A stretch of DNA of 43,365 nucleotides from Cyanobacteria bacterium UBA4641 (GCA_002405805.1 DHMN01000037.1:1-43365), one strand, 5' to 3'; shown: positions 32,517-42,258, numbered from the stretch's first letter. Made by a program: numbers and translations. Notes: generated from the sequence alone by a model not told the origin.

Positions 32517-33941
32517 TTACGGCTCCATTTCGACAATATCATCATCGTCAACAATATTTTTGCCGATAGATTTTTCAAGCAAAGCCTTTGCCGAATTGTA
32601 TTCATATAACGCGGTGTAATAAGTCAACTGCGCCTGTTCATAGCTATTTTCAGCATCTTTCAATTCTGTTGGGGATGCCTCACCTACGCGGTATCTGCCA
32701 TAGGAAAGCTCGTAGTTTTCTTTTGACTGTTTAACTTGTAAAATCGCGACAGGTAACTGGTTTCTCTTTTCTTCAAGTTGCAAGTATGCATTTTGGATTT
32801 CTAAATAAATTGCGTTTTGTGTGTTTCTCGCGTTAGCAAGTTCTTTGTCATACAAATATTTCGCCTCTTTGATTTCGTTTCTAATCAACATTGCATTGAC
32901 ACTCGGAAACGTCAAATAAGCGCCTAAATTGTAACCGTAGTTTGAATTCCACGACTTACCACCTCTTTGGTATTGACCTTCCAGTGATATTGTTGGAAAA
33001 TACGATTTTTTAGTTAATTTTACTGTCTGATTTGTACCTTCAACTTTGATTTCTGCAAGTTTTAGCTCCGGTCTTGAGTCTCTAGCTGTATCTATTGCTT
33101 GTTCAAATGTCAGGCTAATCGGTTTATACTGCAAGCGGTCAAGTACATCATATCTTTCGATATAAGGAACTCCCATTACATTATTTAACTTTGCAATAGC
33201 CAAATTTACGGCGTTTTCAGCTTGGATAAGTTTGAGTTTTGCACTGCTTAAATTTGTTTCAGCAATTGTAACATCAACTTTCGGATTCATTCCGGTTGTA
33301 TAGAAGGCTCTTGCCTGATTGTAGAACAGCTGATATTTGTCGACGGTATCTTGTGCTACGCGTTTAGCCTCATAAGCAAAAAGTACATTATAATAAGCAT
33401 CTTTTGTTTGGTAAATGACATCGTTTACTGTAGCCTCAAAAGTCTTTTTGTAAGCCTCATAGTCTAATTTTCTGATTGTTGCTTGGTTTTGAGTGACTCC
33501 AAAATCATAAAGCATTTCTTGTAATGAGACTTGACCTAATAGGTAATAATTAAATTCCAAATTCTTACCTAACGCATCAGACAATTGAAGTTGTTTCAAT
33601 TTAGTATAGCCTGTTTGCCAAGTAATTGTCGGAAAATAATTTGACCAAACTTGTTTAATACGTGCATCGGACGCTAAGATATCCTGAAACGCTGCATTAA
33701 TTTGCGGATTATTTCCAAGAGCCAGCCTGATGCAGTTATCAAGTGTCATATCAATATTTTTTTCGACTGAGCCTGCAATAACAAAATCAGGTTTTACTTC
33801 GACATTTGGCAAAACATTTTCACCTTGTGGAAATTCATCAGAGTTGATTTTATTTCCGATTCCTCTGGCATCAACGTTTTGAAGTGTAGAGAACATTGTT
33901 ATTACAAGTGTTATAAATAATAATATATATTTTCTAAGCAT
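32517..33941 (-). CDS. TolC-family outer membrane efflux protein
   Basis: 474 residues with a signal peptide (ILLFITLVITMFSTLQNVDA, cleavage near residue 25). Two outer-membrane efflux repeats follow, beginning with MTLDNCIRLALGNNPQINAA and later LTFEQAIDTARDSRPELKLA. Long alpha-helical segments rich in Ala, Gln and Asn (QAQLTYYTALYEYNSAKALL) form the periplasmic tunnel. It is the outer channel of the tripartite pump. Its ATG overlaps the RND gene stop by 8 nt, indicating translational coupling. Acidic C-terminus (DDDDIVEMEP). Confidence 0.95.
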   Translation of the reverse strand: MLRKYILLFITLVITMFSTLQNVDARGIGNKINSDEFPQGENVLPNVEVKPDFVIAGSVEKNIDMTLDNCIRLALGNNPQINAAFQDILASDARIKQVWSNYFPTITWQTGYTKLKQLQLSDALGKNLEFNYYLLGQVSLQEMLYDFGVTQNQATIRKLDYEAYKKTFEATVNDVIYQTKDAYYNVLFAYEAKRVAQDTVDKYQLFYNQARAFYTTGMNPKVDVTIAETNLSSAKLKLIQAENAVNLAIAKLNNVMGVPYIERYDVLDRLQYKPISLTFEQAIDTARDSRPELKLAEIKVEGTNQTVKLTKKSYFPTISLEGQYQRGGKSWNSNYGYNLGAYLTFPSVNAMLIRNEIKEAKYLYDKELANARNTQNAIYLEIQNAYLQLEEKRNQLPVAILQVKQSKENYELSYGRYRVGEASPTELKDAENSYEQAQLTYYTALYEYNSAKALLEKSIGKNIVDDDDIVEMEP

Positions 33942-36900
33942 TCTTTTTACTTTCTCTATATTGTTTTACTCGTTTAGCAAAGTTTACTTTGAATTCTTCT
34001 ACCATTACATAAAAAGCCGGAACAAGAAGAGTACCGATAAATGCAACGGCAATCATACCGCCAAATACAGTCATACCAACAGAGTGTCTTGATGCTGCAC
34101 CTGCACCTGATGCGAATACCAATGGTAACAAACCTAAGATAAATGCAATGTTTGTCATCATTACGGCTCTAAATCTCAGTTTAGCAGCTTGCATTGCGGC
34201 ATCTCTGATAGATAATCCGCTTTCGTGGGCATCTTTTGCAAATTCGATAATCAAAATAGCCTGTTTTGTACTCAAACCGATTAGCATAACCAGACCAATT
34301 TGAGAGTAAATATCAAGTGAATATCCAGCAACATATTGGAACAACAGTGCCCCTACCAGAGCAACAGGCGTAACTAAAAGTACACTGATTGGCAATAGCC
34401 AACTTTCGTACAAGCCGACAAGGAACAAGAAAATAAATACAAGTGACATAATCAAAATCGGAATAATTTGTCCGCTTGATTGTTTTTCTTGTAATGAAGA
34501 ACCTGACCAAGCAAAGCCCATATCTTCAGGCAAAACTTCATCTGAGATTTTTTCCATCATCTCCATTGCTTTACCTGAACTTATGCCTGCTCTTGTACTT
34601 CCGTTGAATGTTACGGCAGGATACATGTTGAACCTTGTTCTTGTGTATGGGCCGACAACATTTTTAATTTTTATGACAGAAGATAGAGGAACCATTCTGC
34701 CTAAAGTATTTTTGACATAAATTTTATCAATATCAGCAATTCTTGCTCTGAATGGAGAATCTGCTTGAACATATACACGGTAAACACGACCGTATTTATT
34801 GAAGTCGTTTACATAAGTTTTTGCAAAATATGATGCGATAGCATTGTAAACTTCGCTCACCTGAACGCTTTGCGCCATAGCCTTATCTACATCCACATCA
34901 AGTTCAAGTTGTGGCAAATTCGCACTGTATGTAGTATAGAACATTTCAAAGTTAGGGTCTTGCATTACTGTTCCCATAAGTTTTTGAGCTTGAGAGTACA
35001 GTTCAGAGGCATCTCTGTCCCCTTTATCAAGTAATTGATACTCAAAACCACCAAACATTCCTAAACCTGAAATTGCAGGTGGAGAAAATGTTGCAACGGT
35101 TGCTGACGGATAATGAGCAAACTGTTGGTTGATGTTTTTCATAATACCGTCAAGTGATTCTTCTTTTCTATGACGTTTTGACCAAGGTTTGAAGTCCGAA
35201 ACAATAAATGCAGTGTTTTCGCCGTTCAAACCTACAAGAGAAATTGTTTCTCTAACCCCAGGAATTTTAGCCAATTTTTGTTCAACATCTTTTGCGACTT
35301 CATCTGTTCTTGATGCGGATGAACCGTCTGGCAATTGGATTTGTGTAAATACTGCACCTCTGTCTTCTTGAGGCAAGAAACCGCGCGGAATAATTAAAAA
35401 CATTCCTGCTGTAAACAGAACAATAATTCCAAGTACGGATAATGTAAGTTGCCAAGATTCAACAAAGTATTTTGTGTATGACAAATATTTATCTCTTACT
35501 TTTGCAAACCAATCATCAAAAGTCTGAATGAATTGGAAATCTGCCTTTTCTTCCCCTGATTTAAGAATCATAGAACAAAGTGCAGGGGCTAATGTTAAAG
35601 CTACAAGGGTTGATAAACCGATTGATGATGCGATACACAGTGCAAACTGTCTAAACATTCTGCCTGTGATACCACCCATAAATGATACCGGAACAAATAC
35701 AGCCATCAAAACCAGTGATGTTGCCAAAACCGCACCAAAAACCTCTTTCATTGTGATTTCTGTAGCTGTTTTAGGGTCTTTGCCTTCTTGAATGTGTCGC
35801 TGCGTGTTTTCCAAAACTACTATGGCGTCATCTACAACCAGTCCGACCGCGAGTACCAAACCAAATAATATTAACAAATTTATTGAAAATCCGAAGATAT
35901 TCATAAATATAAATACACCAATCAAAGATACCGGAATTGCCGCAAACGGAATAAATGCCGCCCTTGCAGTACCCAAGAACAGGTATGTTACAAGTGAAAC
36001 CAAAAGAACCGCAAGTGCAACGGCTGAAATTACCTCGTGGATAGATTCACGTACAAATTCTGTTTCATCGTGTTGTATTCTATATTCAATATCTTTAGGG
36101 AAAGTTTTGCTTAACTCTTCCATTTTCTTTCTGATTTTGTTAGAAAGGTCAATAGCGTTAGCTTCAGGCAGCTGGCTGACAGGGATGATTGCGGAATTTT
36201 TACCGCTGATTCTTGAAAAGTTTGAATAACTTTCTGCACCTAAATCAACTCTTGCAACATCTTTCAAACGAACTTGCGCACCGTTTGGCAAGGATTTTAT
36301 GATAATGTCTTCAAATTCCTTAGCATCCTTTAAACGCCCTTTGGTTCGCATTGTAAGTTTAATCAACTGTTTATCTTTCATCGGTTCAACACCCAAATCC
36401 CCTGCCGGAGATTGAATGTTTTGCGATTGAATAGCCGTTGTTACGTCAGTTGTTGATAGTCCGTAGGTTGCCATTTTATCAGCATCAAGCCAAATTCTCA
36501 TAGAATAGCTGGATGAACCGAATACACTAACTGTACCGACACCTTTAATACGAGCAAGTTCATCTTTGATGAAAATATCTGCGTAGTTTGAAACAAACAA
36601 GCTGTCATAAGAACCGTGCGGTGAGTTTACGGAAATCATCATCAACCCCGGACCACCTGTTGACTTTTTAACCGACAGACCGTATCTTCGGACTTCTTCA
36701 GGCAAACGCGGAGTTACCAATTGAAGTTGGTTTTGTACGTTTACAACAGCCATATCAGGGTCAGAACCTACTTCAAAATACAAGGTTAATTTATAAGAAC
36801 CGTTTTGCGATGTTGAAGACATATAAATCATATCTTGAACACCGTTCAATTGAGCCTCAACAGGTGCTGCAATTGTAGATTCAATTACGTCAGAACTCGC

Positions 36901-37068
36901 ACCGGCATAAGTTGCACTAACAACAACTTGAGGAGGTGTGATTGAAGGATATTCTTCAAGCGGCAATGTTTTAATCATCAAAATACCTGCAAGTAGTATT
37001 GCAAGTGAGATAACAATCGCCAATTTCGGACGTTTAATAAATAAATTTCCTTGTTTTTCTTCTGCCAT
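33934..37068 (-). CDS. RND efflux pump inner membrane transporter (HAE1/AcrB type)
   Basis: 1044 residues, the normal length for AcrB-like transporters. Twelve membrane helices, with two large periplasmic loops after TM1 and TM7, are visible. The proton-relay aspartates are in GLVVDDAIVVLENTQRHI (TM4, about residue 410), and the matching lysine is in LSTKQAILIIEFAKD near TM10. The hydrophobic motif MGGITGRMFRQFALCIASSI is also typical. It exports amphiphilic drugs, bile acids or solvents using the proton gradient. It starts 16 nt after the adaptor gene and overlaps the TolC-like gene, so the three form one operon. No regulator is adjacent. Confidence 0.97.
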   Translation of the reverse strand: MAEEKQGNLFIKRPKLAIVISLAILLAGILMIKTLPLEEYPSITPPQVVVSATYAGASSDVIESTIAAPVEAQLNGVQDMIYMSSTSQNGSYKLTLYFEVGSDPDMAVVNVQNQLQLVTPRLPEEVRRYGLSVKKSTGGPGLMMISVNSPHGSYDSLFVSNYADIFIKDELARIKGVGTVSVFGSSSYSMRIWLDADKMATYGLSTTDVTTAIQSQNIQSPAGDLGVEPMKDKQLIKLTMRTKGRLKDAKEFEDIIIKSLPNGAQVRLKDVARVDLGAESYSNFSRISGKNSAIIPVSQLPEANAIDLSNKIRKKMEELSKTFPKDIEYRIQHDETEFVRESIHEVISAVALAVLLVSLVTYLFLGTARAAFIPFAAIPVSLIGVFIFMNIFGFSINLLILFGLVLAVGLVVDDAIVVLENTQRHIQEGKDPKTATEITMKEVFGAVLATSLVLMAVFVPVSFMGGITGRMFRQFALCIASSIGLSTLVALTLAPALCSMILKSGEEKADFQFIQTFDDWFAKVRDKYLSYTKYFVESWQLTLSVLGIIVLFTAGMFLIIPRGFLPQEDRGAVFTQIQLPDGSSASRTDEVAKDVEQKLAKIPGVRETISLVGLNGENTAFIVSDFKPWSKRHRKEESLDGIMKNINQQFAHYPSATVATFSPPAISGLGMFGGFEYQLLDKGDRDASELYSQAQKLMGTVMQDPNFEMFYTTYSANLPQLELDVDVDKAMAQSVQVSEVYNAIASYFAKTYVNDFNKYGRVYRVYVQADSPFRARIADIDKIYVKNTLGRMVPLSSVIKIKNVVGPYTRTRFNMYPAVTFNGSTRAGISSGKAMEMMEKISDEVLPEDMGFAWSGSSLQEKQSSGQIIPILIMSLVFIFLFLVGLYESWLLPISVLLVTPVALVGALLFQYVAGYSLDIYSQIGLVMLIGLSTKQAILIIEFAKDAHESGLSIRDAAMQAAKLRFRAVMMTNIAFILGLLPLVFASGAGAASRHSVGMTVFGGMIAVAFIGTLLVPAFYVMVEEFKVNFAKRVKQYRESKKNA

Positions 37069-37084
37069 TTATATTTAACCTTTA

Positions 37085-38254
37085 TTATTTTTTCTTTTTA
37101 TCTGATTTAATTTCGTTTAATTTTGCCATTTCTTCTTTTGAAACAATTTTTACAGGAGACCCAGGAGTAACTTTCAATATTCCGTCTACAATTACCCTAT
37201 CACCTGCTTTTAAACCGTCTTTAACAATCCAATTGTCACCTGATTGACCTTGAACCTTTATATAAGTAATTTTTGGCATACCTGTTTCATCAATTGTATA
37301 AACATATTTGCCTTCTTGGTTTTCCTGAACTGCTACAATCGGTACAACCGGAACTTTTACTGGATGATTTGCATATAATTTTACATTTACAAATTCGCCA
37401 TGAAGAAGTTTGTTATCTTTATTTTGGAAAGTTGCCCTCATAGTAACCGTACCGGTTGATTGGTCAACTTTGTTGTCTAAGAAATCTTGTACACCGTCTT
37501 GGTTGTATTTATCTCCGTTTTGGAAATACAATTCAACTCTTCTTTTTGCATTTGCATTTTCATCAATTGAAGAAATTGATGCGTAATCTTCTGATGATAG
37601 CGGAAATGTTACGTAAATAGGATTTGTACTGTTAATTGTGGTCAAAGACCCTGATGATGGGGTTACGTAGTTACCGACAGTAACATCAATGATACCGATT
37701 CTGCCATCAACAGGAGCTTTTACTCGCGTATAACTCAAATTTCTGTTTGTATCATTGTAATTTGATTGAGCAGCTTTTAATTGAGCCTGCAAAGCATCTC
37801 TATTTGCCAAAATTTCATCATAACGTGATTTTGCAATGTAGTCTTGTTTTACAAGTTCCTCTGCTCTGACAAGTTGTTTATTTGCATAAGCCAATTGAGC
37901 CTTGATATTTTGGATATTTGCACCTGCAACGCTTGATGCGTTTTGATATTCAACCGGTTCAATTAAGAAAAGAGTTTCGCCAGCTTTTACATAATCACCT
38001 TCTTTGAAATAACTTTTTTGCAAATAGCCTGAAATACGTGCCATAACGCTTACTTGGTATTTAGAAACAACACGCCCTGGTGCTTCAAAGCTTTGAATAA
38101 CGTCTTTTTCACTGATTGTGTCAACAACAACATTTGGCGCCGGACGATTTTTTGCCGAATTCTTTTTCATATACGAACCGGCTGCAGATATAATAAATCG
38201 CGTTGCAATAGCAAGCAATACAGCCAATACTACAATTATAATCTTTTTTTTCAT
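37085..38254 (-). CDS. RND efflux periplasmic adaptor (membrane fusion protein, AcrA type)
   Basis: 389 residues. An N-terminal membrane anchor without a lipobox Cys is seen (IIIVVLAVLLAIATRFIISA). The lipoyl half-motifs are VSVMARISGYLQKSYFKEGD and VKAPVDGRIGIIDVTVGNYV, separated by a helical hairpin (about 95-175). Beta-barrel and membrane-proximal domains follow (VVPIVAVQENQEGKYVYTI). It bridges the RND pump and the TolC-like channel. It is the first gene of the operon. SD GGGAGAG lies before ATG 38254, and the promoter is just upstream. Confidence 0.96.
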   Translation of the reverse strand: MKKKIIIVVLAVLLAIATRFIISAAGSYMKKNSAKNRPAPNVVVDTISEKDVIQSFEAPGRVVSKYQVSVMARISGYLQKSYFKEGDYVKAGETLFLIEPVEYQNASSVAGANIQNIKAQLAYANKQLVRAEELVKQDYIAKSRYDEILANRDALQAQLKAAQSNYNDTNRNLSYTRVKAPVDGRIGIIDVTVGNYVTPSSGSLTTINSTNPIYVTFPLSSEDYASISSIDENANAKRRVELYFQNGDKYNQDGVQDFLDNKVDQSTGTVTMRATFQNKDNKLLHGEFVNVKLYANHPVKVPVVPIVAVQENQEGKYVYTIDETGMPKITYIKVQGQSGDNWIVKDGLKAGDRVIVDGILKVTPGSPVKIVSKEEMAKLNEIKSDKKKK

Positions 38255-38279
38255 TATACACTCTCCCTGAGTCCCTAAT

Positions 38280-38293
38280 TTTATCTAGATAAA
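38280..38293. promoter_or_regulatory. Palindrome in the efflux operon leader
   Basis: TTTATCTAGATAAA is a perfect 14-bp palindrome located about 20 nt downstream of the -10 box of the efflux promoter, a common place for a TetR/MarR-type operator. Confidence 0.45.
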
Positions 38294-38311
38294 TCTCTAA
38301 TCAACATATTA

Positions 38312-38339
38312 ATTTTATAACAGATAACAAAGATGTCAA
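38312..38339 (-). promoter_or_regulatory. Promoter of the efflux operon
   Basis: On the minus strand, TTGACA (38334-38339), a 16-nt spacer and TAAAAT (38312-38317). The consensus -35 box suggests strong basal transcription unless repressed. Confidence 0.65.
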
Positions 38340-38388
38340 GATTATGCAATTGGGTTATAATCCGTTAGGCAATAGGGTTAGAGCAAGT

Positions 38389-38973
38389 CTAAAGGTTGTC
38401 AGTTATATAGGTTAAAATTTTATTTAACGCGATACTCCTATGAGAAATTTTATTTTTCAAATCTTCACTCATTTGAGCAATAGTGATGTTGTATCCATTA
38501 GGAATAAATATTGGGTCATAACCAAAACCGTTAGTTCCAAACTGCTCTGTGGCAATTTTGCCATGGCACTCTCCGATTTCTTGGTCTAAAATATTTCCAT
38601 TACCGTCTAGCAAAGTCATTGCACAGACAAATTTGGCCTTTCGATTTTCTTTACCATCCATATTTTTAAGTAATTTATCAATACGCGCTTGGGCTGTCTT
38701 GGCATATCTTGCAGAAAATATCCCCGGAGCACCGTCTAAAGCCTCAACGCAAAGTCCTGAATCATCTGCTAATGTTATATTTTTGGCTAATTTGGCTGCA
38801 GTTTGAGCTTTTATAAGAGAATTTTGCTCAAAAGTCGTTCCATCTTCAATAGGGTCAAAACCCTCTGGTGGTAGAACAAATTCAATCCCACCCCCTTTTG
38901 AAATATCGTTTATTTCATGGACTTTATGAGGATTGCCTGTTGCAAAAACTATTTTTAAAACACTATTTTCCAT
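38389..38973 (-). CDS. rdgB: XTP/dITP pyrophosphatase (RdgB/HAM1)
   Basis: 194 residues from ATG 38973. It removes non-canonical purine nucleotides (dITP, XTP) from the pool. Signatures are LKIVFATGNPHKVHEI near the N-terminus, LADDSGLCVEALDGAPGIFS in the centre, and FGTNGFGYDPIFIPNGY and MSEDLKNKISHRSIAL toward the end. The in-frame upstream extension lies inside uppS and lacks conserved residues, so ATG 38973 is preferred; it overlaps uppS by 11 nt. Last gene of the murE-nagA-ilvD-uppS-rdgB operon. Confidence 0.94.
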   Translation of the reverse strand: MENSVLKIVFATGNPHKVHEINDISKGGGIEFVLPPEGFDPIEDGTTFEQNSLIKAQTAAKLAKNITLADDSGLCVEALDGAPGIFSARYAKTAQARIDKLLKNMDGKENRKAKFVCAMTLLDGNGNILDQEIGECHGKIATEQFGTNGFGYDPIFIPNGYNITIAQMSEDLKNKISHRSIALNKILTYITDNL

Positions 38974-39670
38974 ACCTTCTTTGTCTGTTTCCAAATTCTT
39001 CAATACATTCTCCAAGCATTTTCTTGTCAAATTCAGGCCAATATTCTTTTCTGATAATTATTTCAGAATATGCAATCTGCCACAACAAATAATTTGAAAT
39101 ACGCTGTTCTCCGCCTGTTCTGACCAAAATATCAGGGTCAGGAACTCCTTTTGTATACAAGTTATCAGAAATTGTCTCTTCTGTAATCTTATCAGGTGAA
39201 ATTCCTGATTTTACAATATTTTTTACAGCATGAGTAATTTCATCTCGTGAACCGTAATTCAAGGCTATTTGCAAAACAACACCGGTGTTATTTTTGGTTG
39301 TCTCTACAGCATTATTTAAAATATTTTGCAGTTTATCAGACAATTTGGTCAAGTCTCCAATAAAGTGAATTTGGACGTTTTCTTTGTGCATTTCATCAAG
39401 TTCATTTGATAAAGTCACAGCAACCAAATTCATCAAAAAATCGACTTCTTCCTTTTTTCTGTTCCAATTTTCGGTTGAAAAAGCATAAACGGTAAGATAT
39501 TTTACTCCATAATCATCACAAGCTCTAAGGGTTGCTTTTAAAGCCTCGACACCTTTTTTATGACCTAAAGCGGTTGGCAAATTCTTTTCTCTTGCCCAAC
39601 GGCGATTGCCATCCATAATGATTGCAATGTGTTTTAAATTTGTATCTTTAACAATTTGATTTATATCCAT
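38963..39670 (-). CDS. uppS: Undecaprenyl diphosphate synthase
   Basis: 235 residues from ATG 39670, which has AAAGGA about 6 nt upstream; an earlier in-frame start lies inside ilvD. The enzyme adds isopentenyl units to make the C55 carrier lipid for peptidoglycan and polysaccharide assembly. Family motifs are HIAIIMDGNRRWAREKNLPT with the catalytic Asp, TVYAFSTENWNRKKEEVDFL, and DPDILVRTGGEQRISNYLLW with the conserved Arg residues, followed by WPEF. It sits 10 nt after ilvD and overlaps rdgB. Confidence 0.96.
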   Translation of the reverse strand: MDINQIVKDTNLKHIAIIMDGNRRWAREKNLPTALGHKKGVEALKATLRACDDYGVKYLTVYAFSTENWNRKKEEVDFLMNLVAVTLSNELDEMHKENVQIHFIGDLTKLSDKLQNILNNAVETTKNNTGVVLQIALNYGSRDEITHAVKNIVKSGISPDKITEETISDNLYTKGVPDPDILVRTGGEQRISNYLLWQIAYSEIIIRKEYWPEFDKKMLGECIEEFGNRQRRYGK

Positions 39671-39680
39671 AAATTTTCCT

Positions 39681-41336
39681 TTATACAATTGCGCCATGAG
39701 AGGCATCTTGAACGTTTTTAGCGTATTTTGCAAGATATCCTGACTTACACTTTAGTTCAAACGGCTTTAATTCTGATTTTCGCTTAGCTAATTCTTCATC
39801 TGAGACAAGTAGTTCAATTTTTCTTGTGTTTATATCAATTTTAATCTTGTCACCATCTTTAATTAGCGCGATTGGTCCGCCTTCTGCAGCCTCTGGGCAA
39901 ACATGTCCGATACAAACTCCGCGAGTTCCGCCTGAAAATCTTCCGTCTGTAATTAACGCGCAAGTTGTCCCAAGCCCTTTACCAACAAGTAATGAAGTTG
40001 GAGCAAGCATTTCGCGCATCCCAGGACCTCCTTTAGGACCTTCGTAGCGGATAATCAAAATATCACCTGCTTTGATTTCATCCCCTTCAAGTGCCTTCAT
40101 TGCATCTTCTTCTGAGTCAAAAGTTTTTGCAACTCCTTCAAATTCATAACAAGATTCATCAATACCTGATATTTTGGTTACACACCCATCAGGTGCAAGA
40201 TTTCCATACAAAATACCAAGCCCAGGTTTTGTTGTGACAGGTTCAGAGTATGGATGTATCAAGTTTTTATCAACGTATGCATCACTTGTGATTTCTGATA
40301 ACATCATTTCACTGGATGTTAATTTGTCTTTAATGCCGACATTCGCCTCAATCAATGTTTTTAATAAGGCAGGAACTCCACCACCATGGTGAAAATCAGT
40401 CATTGTCGGCTCCCCTGCAGGGTCAAGTTTTAAGATTTGGTGAATTTTGTGACTTAATTCTTCAAAATCCTTTAGGGTAACATTAATTTCGCCGGCTGAT
40501 GCTAGAGCTAAAATATGTAAAAATGAATTTGTAGAGCCACCCATCGCCAAGTCACAAATAATTGCATTTCGCAAAGTATCTTTATCTACGATATCACGCG
40601 GTTTAATATCCTTTTTAACAAGGTCAACGATTTGCATACCGCTATCAAAAGCAATTCGGCGTTTTTTAGATGAAACAGCAGCTGACGTTGCACAAAACGG
40701 CAAACTCATCCCCATAACTTCCGTTAAGCAAGCCATAGTATTTGCGGTGTACATTCCTTGACATGAACCTGCTGTAGGACAAGATTCTTCTTCGAGTTCA
40801 AGCAGGCGTTTTTTATCAATTACTCCACTTCTAAACTTTCCAACCGCTTCAAATGAGCCTTTTATCATAGAAAGTTTTTCACATTTACTTTCCCCATCAA
40901 GCATAGGACCTGCGGTGACAATTATTGTTGGGATATTTAATCTCAATGCGGCAATAAGCATCCCTGGGGTGATTTTATCACAATTTGATAATAAAACCAA
41001 ACCGTCCAATTGGTGAGCTTCAGCAACTGTTTCGACACAATCGGCAATTAAATCTCGAGACGGCAAAGAATATCTCATTCCGCAATGCCCCATTGCAATA
41101 CCGTCACATACGGCAGGTACTCCAAAAATAAAAGCCTGTCCACCGCCTGAATGAATACCTTTCTCAATTTGTCGCTCTAGGTCTCTCATTCCAATGTGCC
41201 CAGGAATTAAATCAGTAAAAGAACTGGCTATACCGATAAACGGAGTATCCATATTTTTTCTGCTGACACCTGTTGCCATCAAAAGCCCTCTATGTGGCGT
41301 TCTTGCTATTCCCTTTTTTATATTATCACTGCGCAT
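39681..41336 (-). CDS. ilvD: Dihydroxy-acid dehydratase
   Basis: 551 residues, normal length. IlvD is the iron-sulfur enzyme of valine, isoleucine and leucine synthesis. Candidate cluster cysteines are Cys77 (AVCDGIAMGHCGMRYSLPSR), Cys119 (SNCDKITPGML) and Cys192 (TAGSCQGMYTANTMACL). The C-terminal signature GGPGMREMLAPTSLLVGKGL and TDGRFSGGTRGVCIGHVCPE are present. No other ilv gene is nearby; it is embedded in an envelope-related operon. Confidence 0.97.
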   Translation of the reverse strand: MRSDNIKKGIARTPHRGLLMATGVSRKNMDTPFIGIASSFTDLIPGHIGMRDLERQIEKGIHSGGGQAFIFGVPAVCDGIAMGHCGMRYSLPSRDLIADCVETVAEAHQLDGLVLLSNCDKITPGMLIAALRLNIPTIIVTAGPMLDGESKCEKLSMIKGSFEAVGKFRSGVIDKKRLLELEEESCPTAGSCQGMYTANTMACLTEVMGMSLPFCATSAAVSSKKRRIAFDSGMQIVDLVKKDIKPRDIVDKDTLRNAIICDLAMGGSTNSFLHILALASAGEINVTLKDFEELSHKIHQILKLDPAGEPTMTDFHHGGGVPALLKTLIEANVGIKDKLTSSEMMLSEITSDAYVDKNLIHPYSEPVTTKPGLGILYGNLAPDGCVTKISGIDESCYEFEGVAKTFDSEEDAMKALEGDEIKAGDILIIRYEGPKGGPGMREMLAPTSLLVGKGLGTTCALITDGRFSGGTRGVCIGHVCPEAAEGGPIALIKDGDKIKIDINTRKIELLVSDEELAKRKSELKPFELKCKSGYLAKYAKNVQDASHGAIV

Positions 41337-41350
41337 AATTATCCTTTTTG

Positions 41351-42256
41351 TTAATGTTTAACACTAACGATATTAAAATCTTCATCCCACTCTAATTCGC
41401 CGATATCAGGCAATTTATGATAGTCATAAGAATTTGAGATGAATTGTTTACTAAACATATCTTTTTTGCCTAATATTTTGATAATATCAGTCAACATCAT
41501 TGCACTGCCAGCAATTGTACCTTCTTTCGATGTTGCCCTATGTCCATCATAGTAAATAGTCTCGCCAGCAAATTCAAATTCTTTGATATTGCTATGAGCA
41601 CAAGACAAACTATCAGATATTAGCAAAATTTTATTCATTTGTTTTGCTTTAAACAAGAGTTTCAAAGCATCGTCATAAACATGAATACCATCAGCAATGA
41701 TTTCTGTGTAAATATCATCATTTATGAGTGCTGATAGCGCGGTTGAACTCCCTCTATGCGAAATTCCTGCCATACCGTTAAAAGTATGTGTTGTACCGTC
41801 ACAATAGCTTAAATCACCGCCAACACAGTGTCCTGCCTGAACTTTTATATCTTTTGTTTTTAAATATTGCAATAACTCAATATCGGCAAGTTCAGGTGCA
41901 ATAGTGATAATTTTGATAAAATCATCTTCTATTTTTTTGAAATTTTCAATTGTCGGTTTTAAAAAATATTTTGAATCGTGTATGCATTTTTTTATAGGGT
42001 TTAGGAAAATTCCTTCCAAATGAATACCGCAAATATTTGCCATGTCTGAAGTTTGACGAGTCGCTGCCTCTTTTATTACATTAATTTGGCGCTTGATATT
42101 TTCTACACTGTCTGTTACAAGAGTTGGGAAAATATATCCATAACCGTCTTTAAGCATACGTTTAGACAGCTCTAAAACCTCATCAACCGTTGCAATACTG
42201 AAATCAACACCGTAACATCCGTGAAAATGTTGTTCTACCAATAATTTTGTCTTCAT
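41351..42256 (-). CDS. nagA: N-acetylglucosamine-6-phosphate deacetylase, short form
   Basis: 301 residues, well below the usual 370-390. The amidohydrolase barrel features are kept: metal-site HFHGCYGVDF (replacing the common HIHG), GIHLEGIFLNPIKKCIH with the metal-binding Glu, AGHCVGG, THTFNGMAGISHRGSS, EIIADGIHV and the catalytic Asp in LLISDS. Missing are most of the N-terminal and C-terminal beta-sandwich strands; the protein begins almost at the HxH motif. An upstream extension is impossible because the murE stop lies 2 nt before the start. Deacetylation of GlcNAc-6-P in aminosugar recycling is likely but the small size may alter substrate. Confidence 0.85.
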   Translation of the reverse strand: MKTKLLVEQHFHGCYGVDFSIATVDEVLELSKRMLKDGYGYIFPTLVTDSVENIKRQINVIKEAATRQTSDMANICGIHLEGIFLNPIKKCIHDSKYFLKPTIENFKKIEDDFIKIITIAPELADIELLQYLKTKDIKVQAGHCVGGDLSYCDGTTHTFNGMAGISHRGSSTALSALINDDIYTEIIADGIHVYDDALKLLFKAKQMNKILLISDSLSCAHSNIKEFEFAGETIYYDGHRATSKEGTIAGSAMMLTDIIKILGKKDMFSKQFISNSYDYHKLPDIGELEWDEDFNIVSVKH

Positions 42257-42258
42257 AA

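Noticed and set aside
38346..38380. Direct repeat GCAATTGGGTTA / GCAATAGGGTTA near the efflux promoter
   Set aside because: Only two short copies with one mismatch, outside the promoter core; too weak to call an operator.
38974..39030. Longer N-terminus of RdgB
   Set aside because: The added residues lie in uppS coding sequence, are not conserved in the family and lack a ribosome site.
39671..39733. Longer N-terminus of UppS
   Set aside because: It would overlap the end of ilvD; ATG 39670 has AAAGGA at good spacing and gives the usual family length.
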